This document shows positions 27,864 to 36,675 of a DNA stretch of 64,000 nt, one piece after another (the stretch's first letter is position 1; each line of letters opens with the position of its first letter). This stretch comes from Candidatus Saccharicenans sp. GTDB lineage: Bacteria; Acidobacteriota; Aminicenantia; Aminicenantales; Saccharicenantaceae. The notes beneath the pieces are model-generated. The model was not told where the DNA came from. It did no database searches and saw only the letters and a program-made list of their open reading frames with translations. A program made the translations under genes and the position numbers. The stretch covers positions 360,915-424,914 of the forward strand of contig JASEIU010000002.1 in the NCBI GenBank assembly GCA_030017715.1, written 5' to 3'.

Positions 27864-28403
27864 TTAAAACGGACCTCTCTTCTGCCCCCGGCTCCGGCTC
27901 CAGGAAGGGAAGCCGCGGCGATCTCTCAGAGTGATGGTCTGGTTGTTGATTCTTACCTCCCGGGCGACCACCACCTTTTTCCCGTCCTTCTGGTCTTCGG
28001 AGAGCGAACCTATCAGCCTGATTTTCTCGCCTTTATGAATGTCAGATCTGAAAAACCAGGCCGGAGCTGTTTCCACCTCCAGAAGCTCCTGACTGTTCTT
28101 ATCCCTGACCAGCAGAACCAGAAAGGACCCTTTCCCCTCATACCTGGCTTCAATTTTCAGGTCTTCAATCTGTCCTTCGACTTTAATTTCCCGGTCGACG
28201 TTATAATAACGTGCTTGAGCCTGATCGGCCTGATTCTCCGAGCCCGGGCTGAACCAGGAACCCTCGGCGGCAGTCAGCGCTGTCGCTAAGAAAAGGACGG
28301 CAATGGACCGGAAGAATTGTCCGCCCGATCTCCGGTCTGGCTTTGATTTCCTGCCCCGGTATTTCCTTTTTTTAATCTTTTCATTTTTATTCGGCGCCTT
28401 CAT
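27864..28403 (-). CDS. Exported small basic protein, possible OB-fold, function unknown
   Basis: I do not recognise the family. The 179-residue protein starts with a very basic stretch (KKRKYRGRKSKPDRR), then one hydrophobic segment (IAVLFLATALTAAEG) that could be a signal anchor or late-cleaved signal. Residues about 68-155 are predicted beta-rich (IKVEGQIEDLKIEARYEGKG...KGEKIRLIGSL...VVVAREVRI), consistent with an OB-like barrel. It ends in an Arg/Gly/Ser-rich tail with RGFPSWSRSRGQ. It lies 12 bases after the beta-barrel gene, so the two are probably cotranscribed. Confidence 0.6.
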   Translation of the reverse strand: MKAPNKNEKIKKRKYRGRKSKPDRRSGGQFFRSIAVLFLATALTAAEGSWFSPGSENQADQAQARYYNVDREIKVEGQIEDLKIEARYEGKGSFLVLLVRDKNSQELLEVETAPAWFFRSDIHKGEKIRLIGSLSEDQKDGKKVVVAREVRINNQTITLRDRRGFPSWSRSRGQKRGPF

Positions 28404-28415
28404 AGCTATACTCCA

Positions 28416-29768
28416 TTACTTAGATGGAGAAACCTGAAGATTCCAGACCAGCCCTCCACTTATGATATTGCCGTTCCAGGTAAACCACGGGTCGGTGGAA
28501 GAATTTTTCAGGTATGAATAATTTATGAAAAAGGAAACCTGGCGCAGGTCAAGCTGAATCCGGGCACTGAACTGATGCCTTTTATCCTGCCTGCCCAGGC
28601 CCAGGCTGTTGCCTTCCAGGTCGAGGCTGTCGATTCCGGGAAATTTTCTGGAAAAATAATCATACTGAAAGGCAGAGTTCAGATTTTCAGACAGCAGAGC
28701 CGTCAATCTGGCGGTCAGAGAATAACCTTCCCAGCTGAACTGATCATAAGTCGGGTTTTCAACCATGAACAATTCGTCGCTGGAAGCGAATGGGTTTTCC
28801 CCTCTGAGGTTCCACTGCTTGAGGGCGCTCAGGCTCAGGCCAAAGCGGTCGCCGATCCCCTGGGCCAGGAGGCCGCTCAGGGAGACGATCTGGATGTTTT
28901 GACTGCCGGTGTAATAGATGGTCTGGTAGGGGATGCCCCTGATGCTGTAACTCCCGCCCATCTCATAATTCTGCCCGGGCCCTCCGTGGTTGCCGGGGCC
29001 TCCCTGGAGGGTGGCCAGGGGCAAAAGGATTGGTCGACGGTAAGCCAGAACACCCAGGCCGGTTCCGGAAAAAGCTTCCGAAACAACAGGCGGAGTCTCT
29101 TCCCCGGCAGATGAAATTATCCCGGGGTGAAAATAAAGTTTGTAACCGTATCCGGCCTCGATTTTTATGGTAGTTTTTGAGGGAAAGAAATGGTCAAGAG
29201 AAAGGGTCAGGTTTTCTGAAAAATAATCAAATATGGAATATTTGTAGTCCCTTAGCTGGCTGATGGTATCGAGCCGGAGAATGGTGGAAGCATCAAGATA
29301 ACTCTTAAAATTGGCCACCAGCCGGATGGTGCCATGATTGAAGTAGTTGTACAGGCTTCTGAACAGGACGCCCTCTCCCTCCAGGGCAAAATAAAAGGCG
29401 CTCCTGGAACCGGCCGGGACTAAGTAGTCGGCCCCGAGCTTTCCGGAGAACGAACTCAAGCCAGAGTACTTATAAAGAAAACTCAGGTTGAAATCTCCGT
29501 ACAGGGATATTGGTTCCGAATCGCCTCCGAAGGAAAAAGAGGCGTTGGTCAACTGGTCGGAAAGCGGCTGGTAGGATTGAAAGATGTTGCTGGTGGCGTT
29601 GTGGGCCAGGGAGAACTGGACGGTTGACCCGGCTGAATAGCCGACCAGAAAAAGCGACAATAACCACGTGGTCAACCACAAGCCGCAACGCTTTTCCATA
29701 ACCATGTTTCTGCTTGTAGACCCTATCTTAATTATATGATTTTTTGACCTGATACTTAAATCCGCCAT
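28416..29768 (-). CDS. Predicted outer-membrane beta-barrel protein
   Basis: No family is recognised. After a long basic N-region and a hydrophobic signal (LWLTTWLLSLFLVGYSAG), the 450-residue protein consists of alternating polar and aromatic residues typical of transmembrane beta strands (for example LYGDFNLSFLYKYSGL, SAFYFALEGEG, VSFFINYSYLKNS), with a Gly/Pro/Asn loop near residue 265. ATG 29768 is chosen because AGGAGGGG lies just before it. It sits between the Gln-rich exported protein gene and the basic exported protein gene on the same strand. Confidence 0.72.
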   Translation of the reverse strand: MADLSIRSKNHIIKIGSTSRNMVMEKRCGLWLTTWLLSLFLVGYSAGSTVQFSLAHNATSNIFQSYQPLSDQLTNASFSFGGDSEPISLYGDFNLSFLYKYSGLSSFSGKLGADYLVPAGSRSAFYFALEGEGVLFRSLYNYFNHGTIRLVANFKSYLDASTILRLDTISQLRDYKYSIFDYFSENLTLSLDHFFPSKTTIKIEAGYGYKLYFHPGIISSAGEETPPVVSEAFSGTGLGVLAYRRPILLPLATLQGGPGNHGGPGQNYEMGGSYSIRGIPYQTIYYTGSQNIQIVSLSGLLAQGIGDRFGLSLSALKQWNLRGENPFASSDELFMVENPTYDQFSWEGYSLTARLTALLSENLNSAFQYDYFSRKFPGIDSLDLEGNSLGLGRQDKRHQFSARIQLDLRQVSFFINYSYLKNSSTDPWFTWNGNIISGGLVWNLQVSPSK

Positions 29769-29894
29769 TGTCCCCTCCTGTCTTATTTCGGGTATCAATC
29801 ATCTTGTTCCTGTCCAGCGACTGGAAAGATGGCCATTTAAAACAGGAAAGAACCGGGCCTGACATCCCGGTTCTCCCCTGGCTTCCGACACCTG

Positions 29895-30746
29895 TTACCG
29901 GTTTCCTTTTCTGGACACTGCCCCTTTCGGACCGGTGCCGTCACAGATTCTGGCCGCCAGGCTGGTCTGGGTTCTAAAGGCCTGTCTGGACATGGTCATG
30001 TTTCTGTTCATGGACTTATTCATAACCTGACCGGAACCGCTGCTTTCAGGAGAGCCTTTATATCCGGTGCCGTCCTTGGGGGCGGTCCAATCCGGATCCT
30101 GGCAGTTGGGAATTCCGTCGCCGTCATGATCCCGGTAAAAATCATTGATACCATCTCCGTCTTCATCCACGAACGGTCCGCCCTTTTTCACTCTGTTTCT
30201 GGGCTGCTCTTTGATCTGGTTCTGAACCCTGTTTCTTTCTTCGTTGCGAACCTGGTTTTTGGTCTGATTCTGTTCTTTTGCCTTGACCTGCAGATTATGC
30301 TCTGTCACCGGCTTTCCTTCACCCTCTTTATTAATGGAAATCTGATTTTCGACAGCCTGGTTCTGAACCTGATGCTGAATCTGCAGCTGTTGCTTCATTT
30401 CAACCTGACCCTGTTCGTTTTCCTGTCTTTCTACCCGGTTCTGGATCTCGTTTCGCACCTGAGTCTGGGACTTTGAATTTTCGCCGGCCTGGTTCTCGAT
30501 AGTTTTCTGAACCTCGGCCCTGACCTGTTCCTGTTCTCGGTTTTGTTCTCTCTGCTGGGTCTGAGGCTGCTCCTGGCCTTTGTTCTGGACCTGGGCCGTC
30601 TCCTGGTTCTTCACCTGTTCCTTCTGCTCGGTCTTCGCCTTTTCTTTATTCTGTTCGGTGTTTTCCTGAGCGAAGGAATAGGAAGCAACCAGGACGACCG
30701 CCAGTAATCCGATGGCGACCGCCATCAACATTTTTTTAATTCTCAT
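29895..30746 (-). CDS. Exported Gln/Asn/Glu-rich protein with calcium-binding-type repeats
   Basis: A signal peptide (MRIKKMLMAVAIGLLAVVLV, cleaved about at SFA-Q) precedes about 160 residues made almost only of Q, N, E, K, R and V, with recurring QVRNE/QVQNQ-like units. Then DEDGDGIND and DHDGDGIPNCQD form two thrombospondin type-3-like calcium motifs, and a Ser/Met/Arg-rich tail follows. The 283-residue reading starts at ATG 30746, after AGGAGG. The low-complexity part suggests an extended or self-assembling extracellular protein; this is inference. Downstream lie the beta-barrel and basic exported protein genes. Confidence 0.75.
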   Translation of the reverse strand: MRIKKMLMAVAIGLLAVVLVASYSFAQENTEQNKEKAKTEQKEQVKNQETAQVQNKGQEQPQTQQREQNREQEQVRAEVQKTIENQAGENSKSQTQVRNEIQNRVERQENEQGQVEMKQQLQIQHQVQNQAVENQISINKEGEGKPVTEHNLQVKAKEQNQTKNQVRNEERNRVQNQIKEQPRNRVKKGGPFVDEDGDGINDFYRDHDGDGIPNCQDPDWTAPKDGTGYKGSPESSGSGQVMNKSMNRNMTMSRQAFRTQTSLAARICDGTGPKGAVSRKGNR

Positions 30747-31293
30747 GTTTAACCTCCTATCATGAGTCTCGTCCTTAATAATTGCAAACATCGTGCCAAT
30801 TTTTAACTTATTGATTATAAGCAATTTATATTCGCACCCCGGCTATTTTCACTGACAAATTTGTTTGGCACCCGACAATTTTGTAGGATCTTTTGAGATA
30901 TCCATGATGAAAACAATCAAGGAACCACTGGCCCGTTGTAAAGAGTTTGAATTTTACCAGACGGAGATATGAGAGATTCAAATTCATAGCTTCTTTCTTC
31001 TAAGTCAGCCAGAATAGAAAGGCCTGACGGGAGAGAGTAAAGGTGTCATTTTACTTCAGAGCGCGTTTAGTATCACAGTTGCCGAATGAGAATGAATGAG
31101 ATTAGCCCCGGATTCAATCCGAAAAGTAATTCTTCTTGTGGTTATAATCAGCGACTATTTTCTTTTTTTCTGCTATTAATGATCAGGAATTGAAATTATA
31201 ACCACAAACTGGAAAAAGCTCCCGGGCCGGGTTCTTCCGTTTTGCAGCGGGTAATTTTTGTCGGAAGAGCCTTCACTGGAAGTCTGCTTTTTT
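30747..31293. other. Gene-free gap between the Gln-rich protein and homoserine dehydrogenase
   Basis: About 550 AT-rich bases without a credible frame. It contains a perfect 13-base inverted repeat at 31136-31207 and a shorter TTTGAAT/ATTCAAA pairing near 30948-30982. The promoter of the Gln-rich gene must lie in its left part. Confidence 0.65.
31136..31207. repeat. Perfect 13-base inverted repeat, 46-base spacer
   Basis: TTGTGGTTATAAT (31136-31148) and ATTATAACCACAA (31195-31207) are exact reverse complements. The spacer is pyrimidine-rich on its left (TTTTCTTTTTTTCTG) and has no coding capacity. It might be a small MITE-like remnant or an RNA stem; no transposase is near. Confidence 0.7.
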
Positions 31294-32343
31294 CTATCTG
31301 GCAGCGCAGCGAGCGATGGCCAGCATATCGGACAGTATCGAAAAGCCGGTTTCGATTCTCCCGGCGCCGGCGCCCTGTATCGTCACCTTGCCCATCAGGT
31401 CGGTCTCGAAAGTCAGAGCGTTCTGGGCTCCCATCACCCCGGCCAGAGGGTCGGTGAGTGGCAGCTTCTCCGGGGCGACGCTGGCTTCAATTTTCTGACC
31501 GTCTTTTTTGACGCTGGCAATCAGTTTATATCTCAGGCCGGCTTCCCGGGCTTCCTGGATATCTTTCTTTCTCAAATGCGAAATGCCCTGACGCCTGACG
31601 TCATCTGGTTTGATTTTTCCACCCATCAGGGCGTTGGCCAGGATAACCACCTTGGCCACGGCGTCAAATCCTTCCACATCGGCCGTGGGGTCGGCTTCAG
31701 CGTAGCCGAGCTGCTGGGCTAATTTCAGGGCTTCATCGTATTCCATTCCGTCGAGTTCCATCTTGCTGAGTATGAAATTGGTGGTGCCGTTCAGGATTCC
31801 CTTAACCTGATTCAGGTCGTTGCCGGCCAGACCGTTTTCAAACAGATGAAAGACCGGAGTCCCGCTCATGACCGTGCCTTCGATCCGGAAATGACGGCGG
31901 TTTAGGCGGGCCAGTTCTTGCAGCTCGGCGTAATGCAGGGCCGCCGGGCCCTTATTGGAAGTAACCACGTGCTTTCCGGTGCGCAGGGCTTTTTTGATAT
32001 AGGAAGTGGCCGGTTCTCCGGTTTTAATGTCGGTATAGGTCATCTCGGCCAGGATATCGGCTTCGACCTGTTCAATCAGGTCGAGCGGCTCAAGGTAATC
32101 TTCAGTCTTTTCTTTGGGTCCCGGGTAATCGTTAAGTTTTTTGCCTTCTTTCAGGGTGTCCAGCAGGAGTTTAATCTGCAGCCCTTCGGGCCAGATAACC
32201 GTTCCCTTCAGCTTATCGGTTATGGCCACGACTCTGGGCTCGAAATCGTGACAATCCCGAAGAAATTCGGCCTTTTTCTGAAGAATTTCCAGGAGTCCCT
32301 GTCCGACTGTTCCGCAGCCGATCAAAATAATTTTATATTCCAT
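31294..32343 (-). CDS. hom: Homoserine dehydrogenase
   Basis: The 349-residue enzyme reduces aspartate semialdehyde to homoserine for methionine and threonine. The NAD(P) motif is IILIGCGTVGQGLLEIL; VVTSNKGPAALHYAEL, GILNGTTNFILSKM and GYAEADPTADVEGFDA are the family signatures. No C-terminal ACT domain is present, so threonine feedback through ACT is not expected. ATG 32343 follows GGGAGGTCATC; an upstream in-frame extension to 32403 lacks similarity. Confidence 0.95.
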   Translation of the reverse strand: MEYKIILIGCGTVGQGLLEILQKKAEFLRDCHDFEPRVVAITDKLKGTVIWPEGLQIKLLLDTLKEGKKLNDYPGPKEKTEDYLEPLDLIEQVEADILAEMTYTDIKTGEPATSYIKKALRTGKHVVTSNKGPAALHYAELQELARLNRRHFRIEGTVMSGTPVFHLFENGLAGNDLNQVKGILNGTTNFILSKMELDGMEYDEALKLAQQLGYAEADPTADVEGFDAVAKVVILANALMGGKIKPDDVRRQGISHLRKKDIQEAREAGLRYKLIASVKKDGQKIEASVAPEKLPLTDPLAGVMGAQNALTFETDLMGKVTIQGAGAGRIETGFSILSDMLAIARCAAR

Positions 32344-32599
32344 GATGACCTCCCATCGTGCCTGAAATGTTATCACAAAAATATTTTTCTTAAAAGAAGT
32401 CAATCGGCCCGCCTTCCTGACCGGGTCTTTCCGTCTCGCGGCCGGGGTAATCTTAAAGACTGTTCTTCCAGTATCAGTCAGAACAAAACTCGGATGGCTC
32501 CGGCCGGTTGGGGGCGGCGGTCGGCAGGCGTTAGTTATCAGGATGAAAGGTCGGGCCGGACCCGGAATTCCGGCCGGCTGTCAGTCTTGTTTTTAAATT

Positions 32600-32637
32600 A
32601 ATAATAAAATAAAAAGGGCTGCCCCGGAGGGCAGCCC
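32600..32637 (-). terminator. Intrinsic terminator of gltA
   Basis: GGGCTGCCC (32616-32624), CGGA loop, GGGCAGCCC (32629-32637). Read on the minus strand it is followed by TTTTTATTTTATTATT, a classic terminator 25 bases after the gltA stop. Confidence 0.92.
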
Positions 32638-32662
32638 CTTGCTCGATTCAACTTACAGCTTC

Positions 32663-33985
32663 TCAGGCTTTGGGGGCCTGCTGGGAAGCGATGAACTGCT
32701 CGACCCACTCGGTGGTGACACTCTTGGGTCTCTCGATCGGCAGTCCAAGAGCTCTATCCCAGATCAACTGGGCCAGAACACCCATGGCTCTGGAAACGCC
32801 GAAGAACACGGTGTAGAAGTCATATTCTGTTACGCCGTAGTGCCAGAGCAGGCAGCCGGAATGAGCGTCCACATTGGGCCAGGGGTTCTTGGCCTTGCCG
32901 TGCTGGGTCAGGATGTCGGGAGCCACTTCAAAGACCTTGCTGACCACCTTGAAAATCGGGTCCTCAGGCAGGTGCTTGAGGGCGAATTCTCTCTGAGCGA
33001 TGAACCGCGGGTCGGTCTTGCGCAGAACGGCATGTCCGTAGCCGGGAACAACTTTGCCTCCGTTCAGGGTGTCCCAGATGTACTGACTGATCTGTTCTTT
33101 GGTCGGCTCCTGTCCGATCTTCTCCATCATTTCCATGATCCAGCGGAGAACTTCCTGATTAGCCAGGCCGTGCAGTGGACCGGCCAGTCCATCCATTGAG
33201 GCCGACAGGGAATAATAGGCGTCGGACAGGGCTGAACCGACCAGATGGCAGGTGTGAGCGGAGACATTGCCGCCTTCGTGGTCGCAGTGCAGCACCAGGT
33301 AGAGCCTCATCAAATCTTTGAAAGCCGGGTCGTCGGTGACTCCGAGCATGTGGGCGAAGTTTCCGCCCCAGTCCAGTTTGGGGTCAGCCGGGATGTGCTT
33401 TCCGCCCTTGTAGCTCCGGCGGTAGATGTAAGCGGCGATGGCCGGGAGCTTGGCCAGGATGTTCATGACATCCTCGTACATCGGGTCCCAGTAATCCAGC
33501 TTGTGCATGCCCAGGCGGTATCTCTCGGCAAAAACTGATTCCTTCTGCAGCTGCAGGATGGCCAGGGCGAACTGGGTCATCGGATGGGTGTCGGCGGGCA
33601 CGGTGTTCAGAACATCGATCAGATACCTGGGTAGTTCACTTCTCTTGCGCCATTCTTCGGTGATGGCCAGGCAATCTTCGTAGGTGGGGATATCACCTGT
33701 CAGGAGCAGATAGAACATGCCTTCGGGCAGCGGTTCTTCAGTTCCCGGGGCCTTGGGAAGTTTTTCCCTGACTTCCGGAATGGTATAGCCGCGGAAGCGG
33801 ATACCTTCGTTGGGGTCAAGGGCGGAACATTCCCACATCATGCACTTGACGCTGCGCATGCCACCATAACACTGGGCTATGGTCACATCCGAAATTTTCA
33901 GTTCCCCATGTTCTTTGAGAATCTTCTGGATTCTCTCCCTCATGGGCAGCATTTTGGAGACAAACTTTTCCTTTAATGTAGCCAT
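32663..33985 (-). CDS. gltA: Citrate synthase, eukaryote (mitochondrial)-type
   Basis: The 440-residue protein condenses acetyl-CoA and oxaloacetate. It carries the catalytic histidines in VLHCDHEGGN and GYGHAVLRKTD and the aspartate in NVDAHSG. SASMDGLAGPLHGLANQEVL and NVDAHSG are features of the mitochondrial-type group also found in Geobacter and a few other bacteria, unlike the E. coli type. AAGGAGG lies before the ATG. It has its own promoter and terminator and so is a single-gene unit. Confidence 0.95.
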   Translation of the reverse strand: MATLKEKFVSKMLPMRERIQKILKEHGELKISDVTIAQCYGGMRSVKCMMWECSALDPNEGIRFRGYTIPEVREKLPKAPGTEEPLPEGMFYLLLTGDIPTYEDCLAITEEWRKRSELPRYLIDVLNTVPADTHPMTQFALAILQLQKESVFAERYRLGMHKLDYWDPMYEDVMNILAKLPAIAAYIYRRSYKGGKHIPADPKLDWGGNFAHMLGVTDDPAFKDLMRLYLVLHCDHEGGNVSAHTCHLVGSALSDAYYSLSASMDGLAGPLHGLANQEVLRWIMEMMEKIGQEPTKEQISQYIWDTLNGGKVVPGYGHAVLRKTDPRFIAQREFALKHLPEDPIFKVVSKVFEVAPDILTQHGKAKNPWPNVDAHSGCLLWHYGVTEYDFYTVFFGVSRAMGVLAQLIWDRALGLPIERPKSVTTEWVEQFIASQQAPKA

Positions 33986-34022
33986 TCAGAAACCTCCTTT
34001 AGGCTATTGATTGCGATTTTAG

Positions 34023-34081
34023 GTTCTTAAAAAAGAACAAGTTGAGAAAAAAATATAACACGTTTGCGGAAAGCAAGTCAA
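34023..34081 (-). promoter_or_regulatory. gltA promoter with a hairpin in the leader
   Basis: On the minus strand TTGACT (34081-34076), 17 bp, TTATAT (34058-34053). The leader then contains GTTCTT-TTTT-AAGAAC (34038-34023), a perfect 6-base inverted repeat that could be an operator or small hairpin. Confidence 0.65.
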
Positions 34082-34098
34082 TTTATTTTTTGGGAGAC

Positions 34099-34280
34099 AG
34101 GAGACACACCGCGCTACCCTCCTGTAATTATCCATCCCGGTCAGGTTACGACCTGGAATTCGGTAAATATTTTGTGTTTCTTCCGGATAAATACGGCGTT
34201 GATTTTATTTATTTCGTTATGGTTGATGTCGCGCGGCCGGGCCGGTCGCGGCGTGCCAGCCGCCGATTATCATTGCCGCC
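34099..34280 (-). repeat. Interspersed GC-rich repeat, copy D (diverged)
   Basis: AGGAGACACACCGCGCTACC to CCTCCTG (34099-34124) matches the module end of copy C with three differences. After about 115 AT-richer bases, GGTCGCGGCGTGCCAGCCGC and an ATTATCATTGCC stretch (34244-34278) match the right end of copy B. The first part of the module is missing. Confidence 0.7.
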
Positions 34281-34404
34281 CATGACGGCAACGGATGTCT
34301 TTACCGCGGAGTGTCCGATAAAAGGGCTTGATTTTTGAGGGCCGGGCTTATATTCTTAAAAGAAGCTCAATCCTGCGAGCAGGATTATAGGAAAGGAGAG
34401 AAAA

Positions 34405-34959
34405 ATGGGAGCGCTCATTGTATTGCTGATAATCATAGGCGTGCTGGTCGTAATTGCCATCGGCATTTACAACAGCCTGGTGGTTCTCAGAAACCGTTGC
34501 GACAATGCCTGGGCGCAGGTGGATGTCCAGTTGCGTCGCCGCTATGACCTGATTCCCAATCTGGTGGAAACGGTCAAGGGTTACGCCAAGCATGAGAGGG
34601 AAGTGTTCGAGAAAGTAACCGAAGCCCGGGCCAGGGCGATCAACGCTCAAACAGTGAAAGAGCAGGGGCAGGCCGAGAACATGCTGACCGGAGCCCTGAA
34701 GTCGCTCTTTGCGGTCGTGGAAAATTATCCAGAACTGAAAGCCAACCAGAACTTCCTGATGTTGCAGGAAGAGCTCGCCGGCACCGAGAGCAAAATCGCT
34801 TTTGCCAGACAGTTCTACAACGACACGGTCATGAAATTCAACATGAAGCAGCAGGTTTTTCCTTCCAACATAATTGCCAATATGTTTGGCTTTAAGGAAA
34901 GAGATTATTTTGAGATTGAAGAACCCGAGGCCAGGGGCCCGGTTAGGGTTTCATTTTAA
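34405..34959 (+). CDS. lemA: LemA family protein
   Basis: One N-terminal membrane helix (about residues 3-24) is followed by a helical LemA domain with [37 protein letters not shown] and [14 protein letters not shown]. LemA proteins are membrane-anchored with unclear function and often lie next to M48 peptidases or TPM proteins, as here. GGAAAGGAGAG precedes the ATG. The M48 gene follows after 44 bases. Confidence 0.94.
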   Translation: MGALIVLLIIIGVLVVIAIGIYNSLVVLRNRCDNAWAQVDVQLRRRYDLIPNLVETVKGYAKHEREVFEKVTEARARAINAQTVKEQGQAENMLTGALKSLFAVVENYPELKANQNFLMLQEELAGTESKIAFARQFYNDTVMKFNMKQQVFPSNIIANMFGFKERDYFEIEEPEARGPVRVSF

Positions 34960-35003
34960 GAGGCGCCGAACTTTCTAAACACGATTTTCAGAAAACACCG
35001 GTT

Positions 35004-35909
35004 ATGTATGAACAGATAACCAGCAACAAGGTCAAGTCTTTCCTGCTGGTTTTGTTTTTTGTGGCCTTTGTTTTTCTGCTGGTCTGGGTTTTTGAGGAAC
35101 TGACCGGCTGGGGAAAGGGCGGCTTTATCCTGGCTGTGGTCATAGCTTCGGTAATGGCCATCGGCAGCTATTATTACAGCGACCGGATTGTCCTGGCCAT
35201 CAGCCGGGCCCGGCCTGTCAGCCGGGAAGAGTTCCCGTATCTTTATCATACAGTCGAAGGTCTGGCCATAGCCGCCGGCCTGCCGGCTCCTCGCTGTTAT
35301 GTGATTGAAGACACGGCTCCCAATGCTTTTGCCACCGGCAGAAACCCGAAAAATTCGGTTATCTGCGTCACCACCGGATTGCTGCAGAAGATGAACCGCC
35401 TGGAACTCGAAGGCGTCATCGCCCACGAGATGTCCCACATCAAGAATTATGATGTGCTTCTCCAGACGGTGGCCGTGGTGATGGTCGGAACCGTGGCCCT
35501 GCTGAGCGACTGGCTGCTGCGCAGTTTCTGGTGGGGCGGCGGCCGCAGGAGAAGCCGCGAGCGGTCGGGCAACGCCGGAGCCGTTCTGCTGCTGGTGGGA
35601 ATTGTCCTGGCCATTCTGTCGCCCCTGATAGCCCAGCTGATGCAACTGGCCATTTCCCGGCGGCGCGAATACCTGGCTGATGCCAGCGCGGCTATGCTGA
35701 CCAGATATCCGGCCGGCCTGGCTTCGGCCCTGCGAAAAATAGCCGCCGACCCGGAACCGCTGGAAGCGGCCAATAAAGCCACCGCCCATCTTTACATAGT
35801 CAATCCCTTGAAAAATGTGGGCGGAAAGGTTAATAAGCTTTTCAGCACCCATCCTCCCATCGAAGAACGCATCGCCGCCCTGGAGAAAATGTCTTTCGAA
35901 AGGGTTTAA
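35004..35909 (+). CDS. htpX: M48-family membrane zinc protease (HtpX-like)
   Basis: The 301-residue protein has two N-terminal membrane helices (about 12-30 and 40-58), the zinc site HEMSH (141-145), two further hydrophobic stretches (about 152-170 and 190-212) and the downstream zinc/active region REYLADASAAMLT. HtpX degrades damaged membrane proteins in stress responses. It is probably cotranscribed with lemA. The ATG has no strong ribosome site, so coupling to lemA may matter. Confidence 0.92.
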   Translation: MYEQITSNKVKSFLLVLFFVAFVFLLVWVFEELTGWGKGGFILAVVIASVMAIGSYYYSDRIVLAISRARPVSREEFPYLYHTVEGLAIAAGLPAPRCYVIEDTAPNAFATGRNPKNSVICVTTGLLQKMNRLELEGVIAHEMSHIKNYDVLLQTVAVVMVGTVALLSDWLLRSFWWGGGRRRSRERSGNAGAVLLLVGIVLAILSPLIAQLMQLAISRRREYLADASAAMLTRYPAGLASALRKIAADPEPLEAANKATAHLYIVNPLKNVGGKVNKLFSTHPPIEERIAALEKMSFERV

Positions 35910-35968
35910 TCTCCCAGAGCAATTAGATTTTCCTGAGAAATTCTGAAGAGTGCAGGCGGTTCGGTCTC

Positions 35969-35997
35969 TTGCAACTTAAATGGTCTTTGTCTATAAT
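35969..35997 (+). promoter_or_regulatory. Promoter of tRNA-Asp
   Basis: TTGCAA (35969-35974), a 17 bp spacer and TATAAT (35992-35997), 15 bases before the mature tRNA. Confidence 0.7.
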
Positions 35998-36012
35998 TTA
36001 GCTACCCCGGGC

Positions 36013-36089
36013 GGGGTCGTAGTTCAGCTGGTTAGAACGCCGGCCTGTCACGCCGGAGGTCGCGAGTTCGAGTCTCGTCGGCCCCGCCA
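36013..36089 (+). tRNA. tRNA-Asp (anticodon GTC)
   Basis: The acceptor GGGGTCG pairs with CGGCCCC. The anticodon loop CTGTCAC gives GTC, and the T arm is GCGAG-TTCGAGT-CTCGT. The discriminator G is followed by an encoded CCA. Confidence 0.96.
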
Positions 36090-36213
36090 TTTTATGTTTT
36101 TCTACCTTATTTCAAGGCGTCAATTTCTCGCCATCTCCAAGGCTGCCCCGAACCAGCGAGCGGTTCTCTTGATCAGGGCGGTAACCGCCGGCAGGCTGAG
36201 GCCTCTAAAGTTC

Positions 36214-36242
36214 TTTAATTGAAGCCGATTGTATGGTATAAA
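36214..36242 (+). promoter_or_regulatory. Candidate promoter of the hydrogenase-regulator operon
   Basis: TTTAAT (36214-36219), 17 bp, TATAAA (36237-36242). A second match, TTGTAT (36229-36234), 17 bp, TATAAT (36252-36257), would start inside the AGGAGG at 36259-36264 and is less plausible for this gene. Confidence 0.5.
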
Positions 36243-36269
36243 TTAAGCTAATATAATCAGGAGGAATTG

Positions 36270-36647
36270 ATGTCTGAACAAACTAAAGTCCTGGTAATAG
36301 ATGACGACCCGGCTATCTGCATCTCGGTGAAAGCCATACTGGAGGCCAGCGGCTATCAAACCTTTACCGCCCTGAGCGGAAAAGAAGGACTGGACCTCTT
36401 CAGGCAGATCAACCCGGACCTCGTCCTGTGTGACATGATGATGGAAGACATCGATGCCGGAGCCAAAGTGGCTAAGGTCATCAAGGAAGAACGGCCTGAA
36501 CTCCCGGTTTTTTTGCTGAGCACCATAGGAGAAGCCACCGCCAGAACAATCGGTCTGGACGAGCTGGGCTTTAACGGAGTCTTTCAAAAGCCAGTCAATT
36601 TTGACCTTCTGCTGAGTGTTCTCGACAAACACCGAAAGAAGAGCTGA
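36270..36647 (+). CDS. Stand-alone receiver-domain response regulator
   Basis: A single receiver domain of 125 residues: acidic pocket IDDDP, phospho-acceptor Asp in LVLCDMMMED, and the late lysine in FQKPVN. With no output domain it probably works by protein contact or phosphorelay. AGGAGG lies before ATG 36270; a TTG three bases earlier is not needed. It is the first gene before the hydrogenase set, which ends with three further two-component genes, so a role in controlling the hydrogenase is likely. Confidence 0.9.
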   Translation: MSEQTKVLVIDDDPAICISVKAILEASGYQTFTALSGKEGLDLFRQINPDLVLCDMMMEDIDAGAKVAKVIKEERPELPVFLLSTIGEATARTIGLDELGFNGVFQKPVNFDLLLSVLDKHRKKS

Positions 36648-36675
36648 GCTTAATTTCTGCCCAGAATTCACACCG

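Noticed and set aside
30126-30476. Plus-strand hydrophobic frame resembling a membrane protein
   Set aside because: It is the complement of the Gln/Asn-rich coding sequence, which translates to Leu/Phe/Val on the other strand; no start signal.
31136-31207. Insertion sequence
   Set aside because: The inverted arms are perfect, but there is no transposase, no coding capacity between them and no target duplication I can see.
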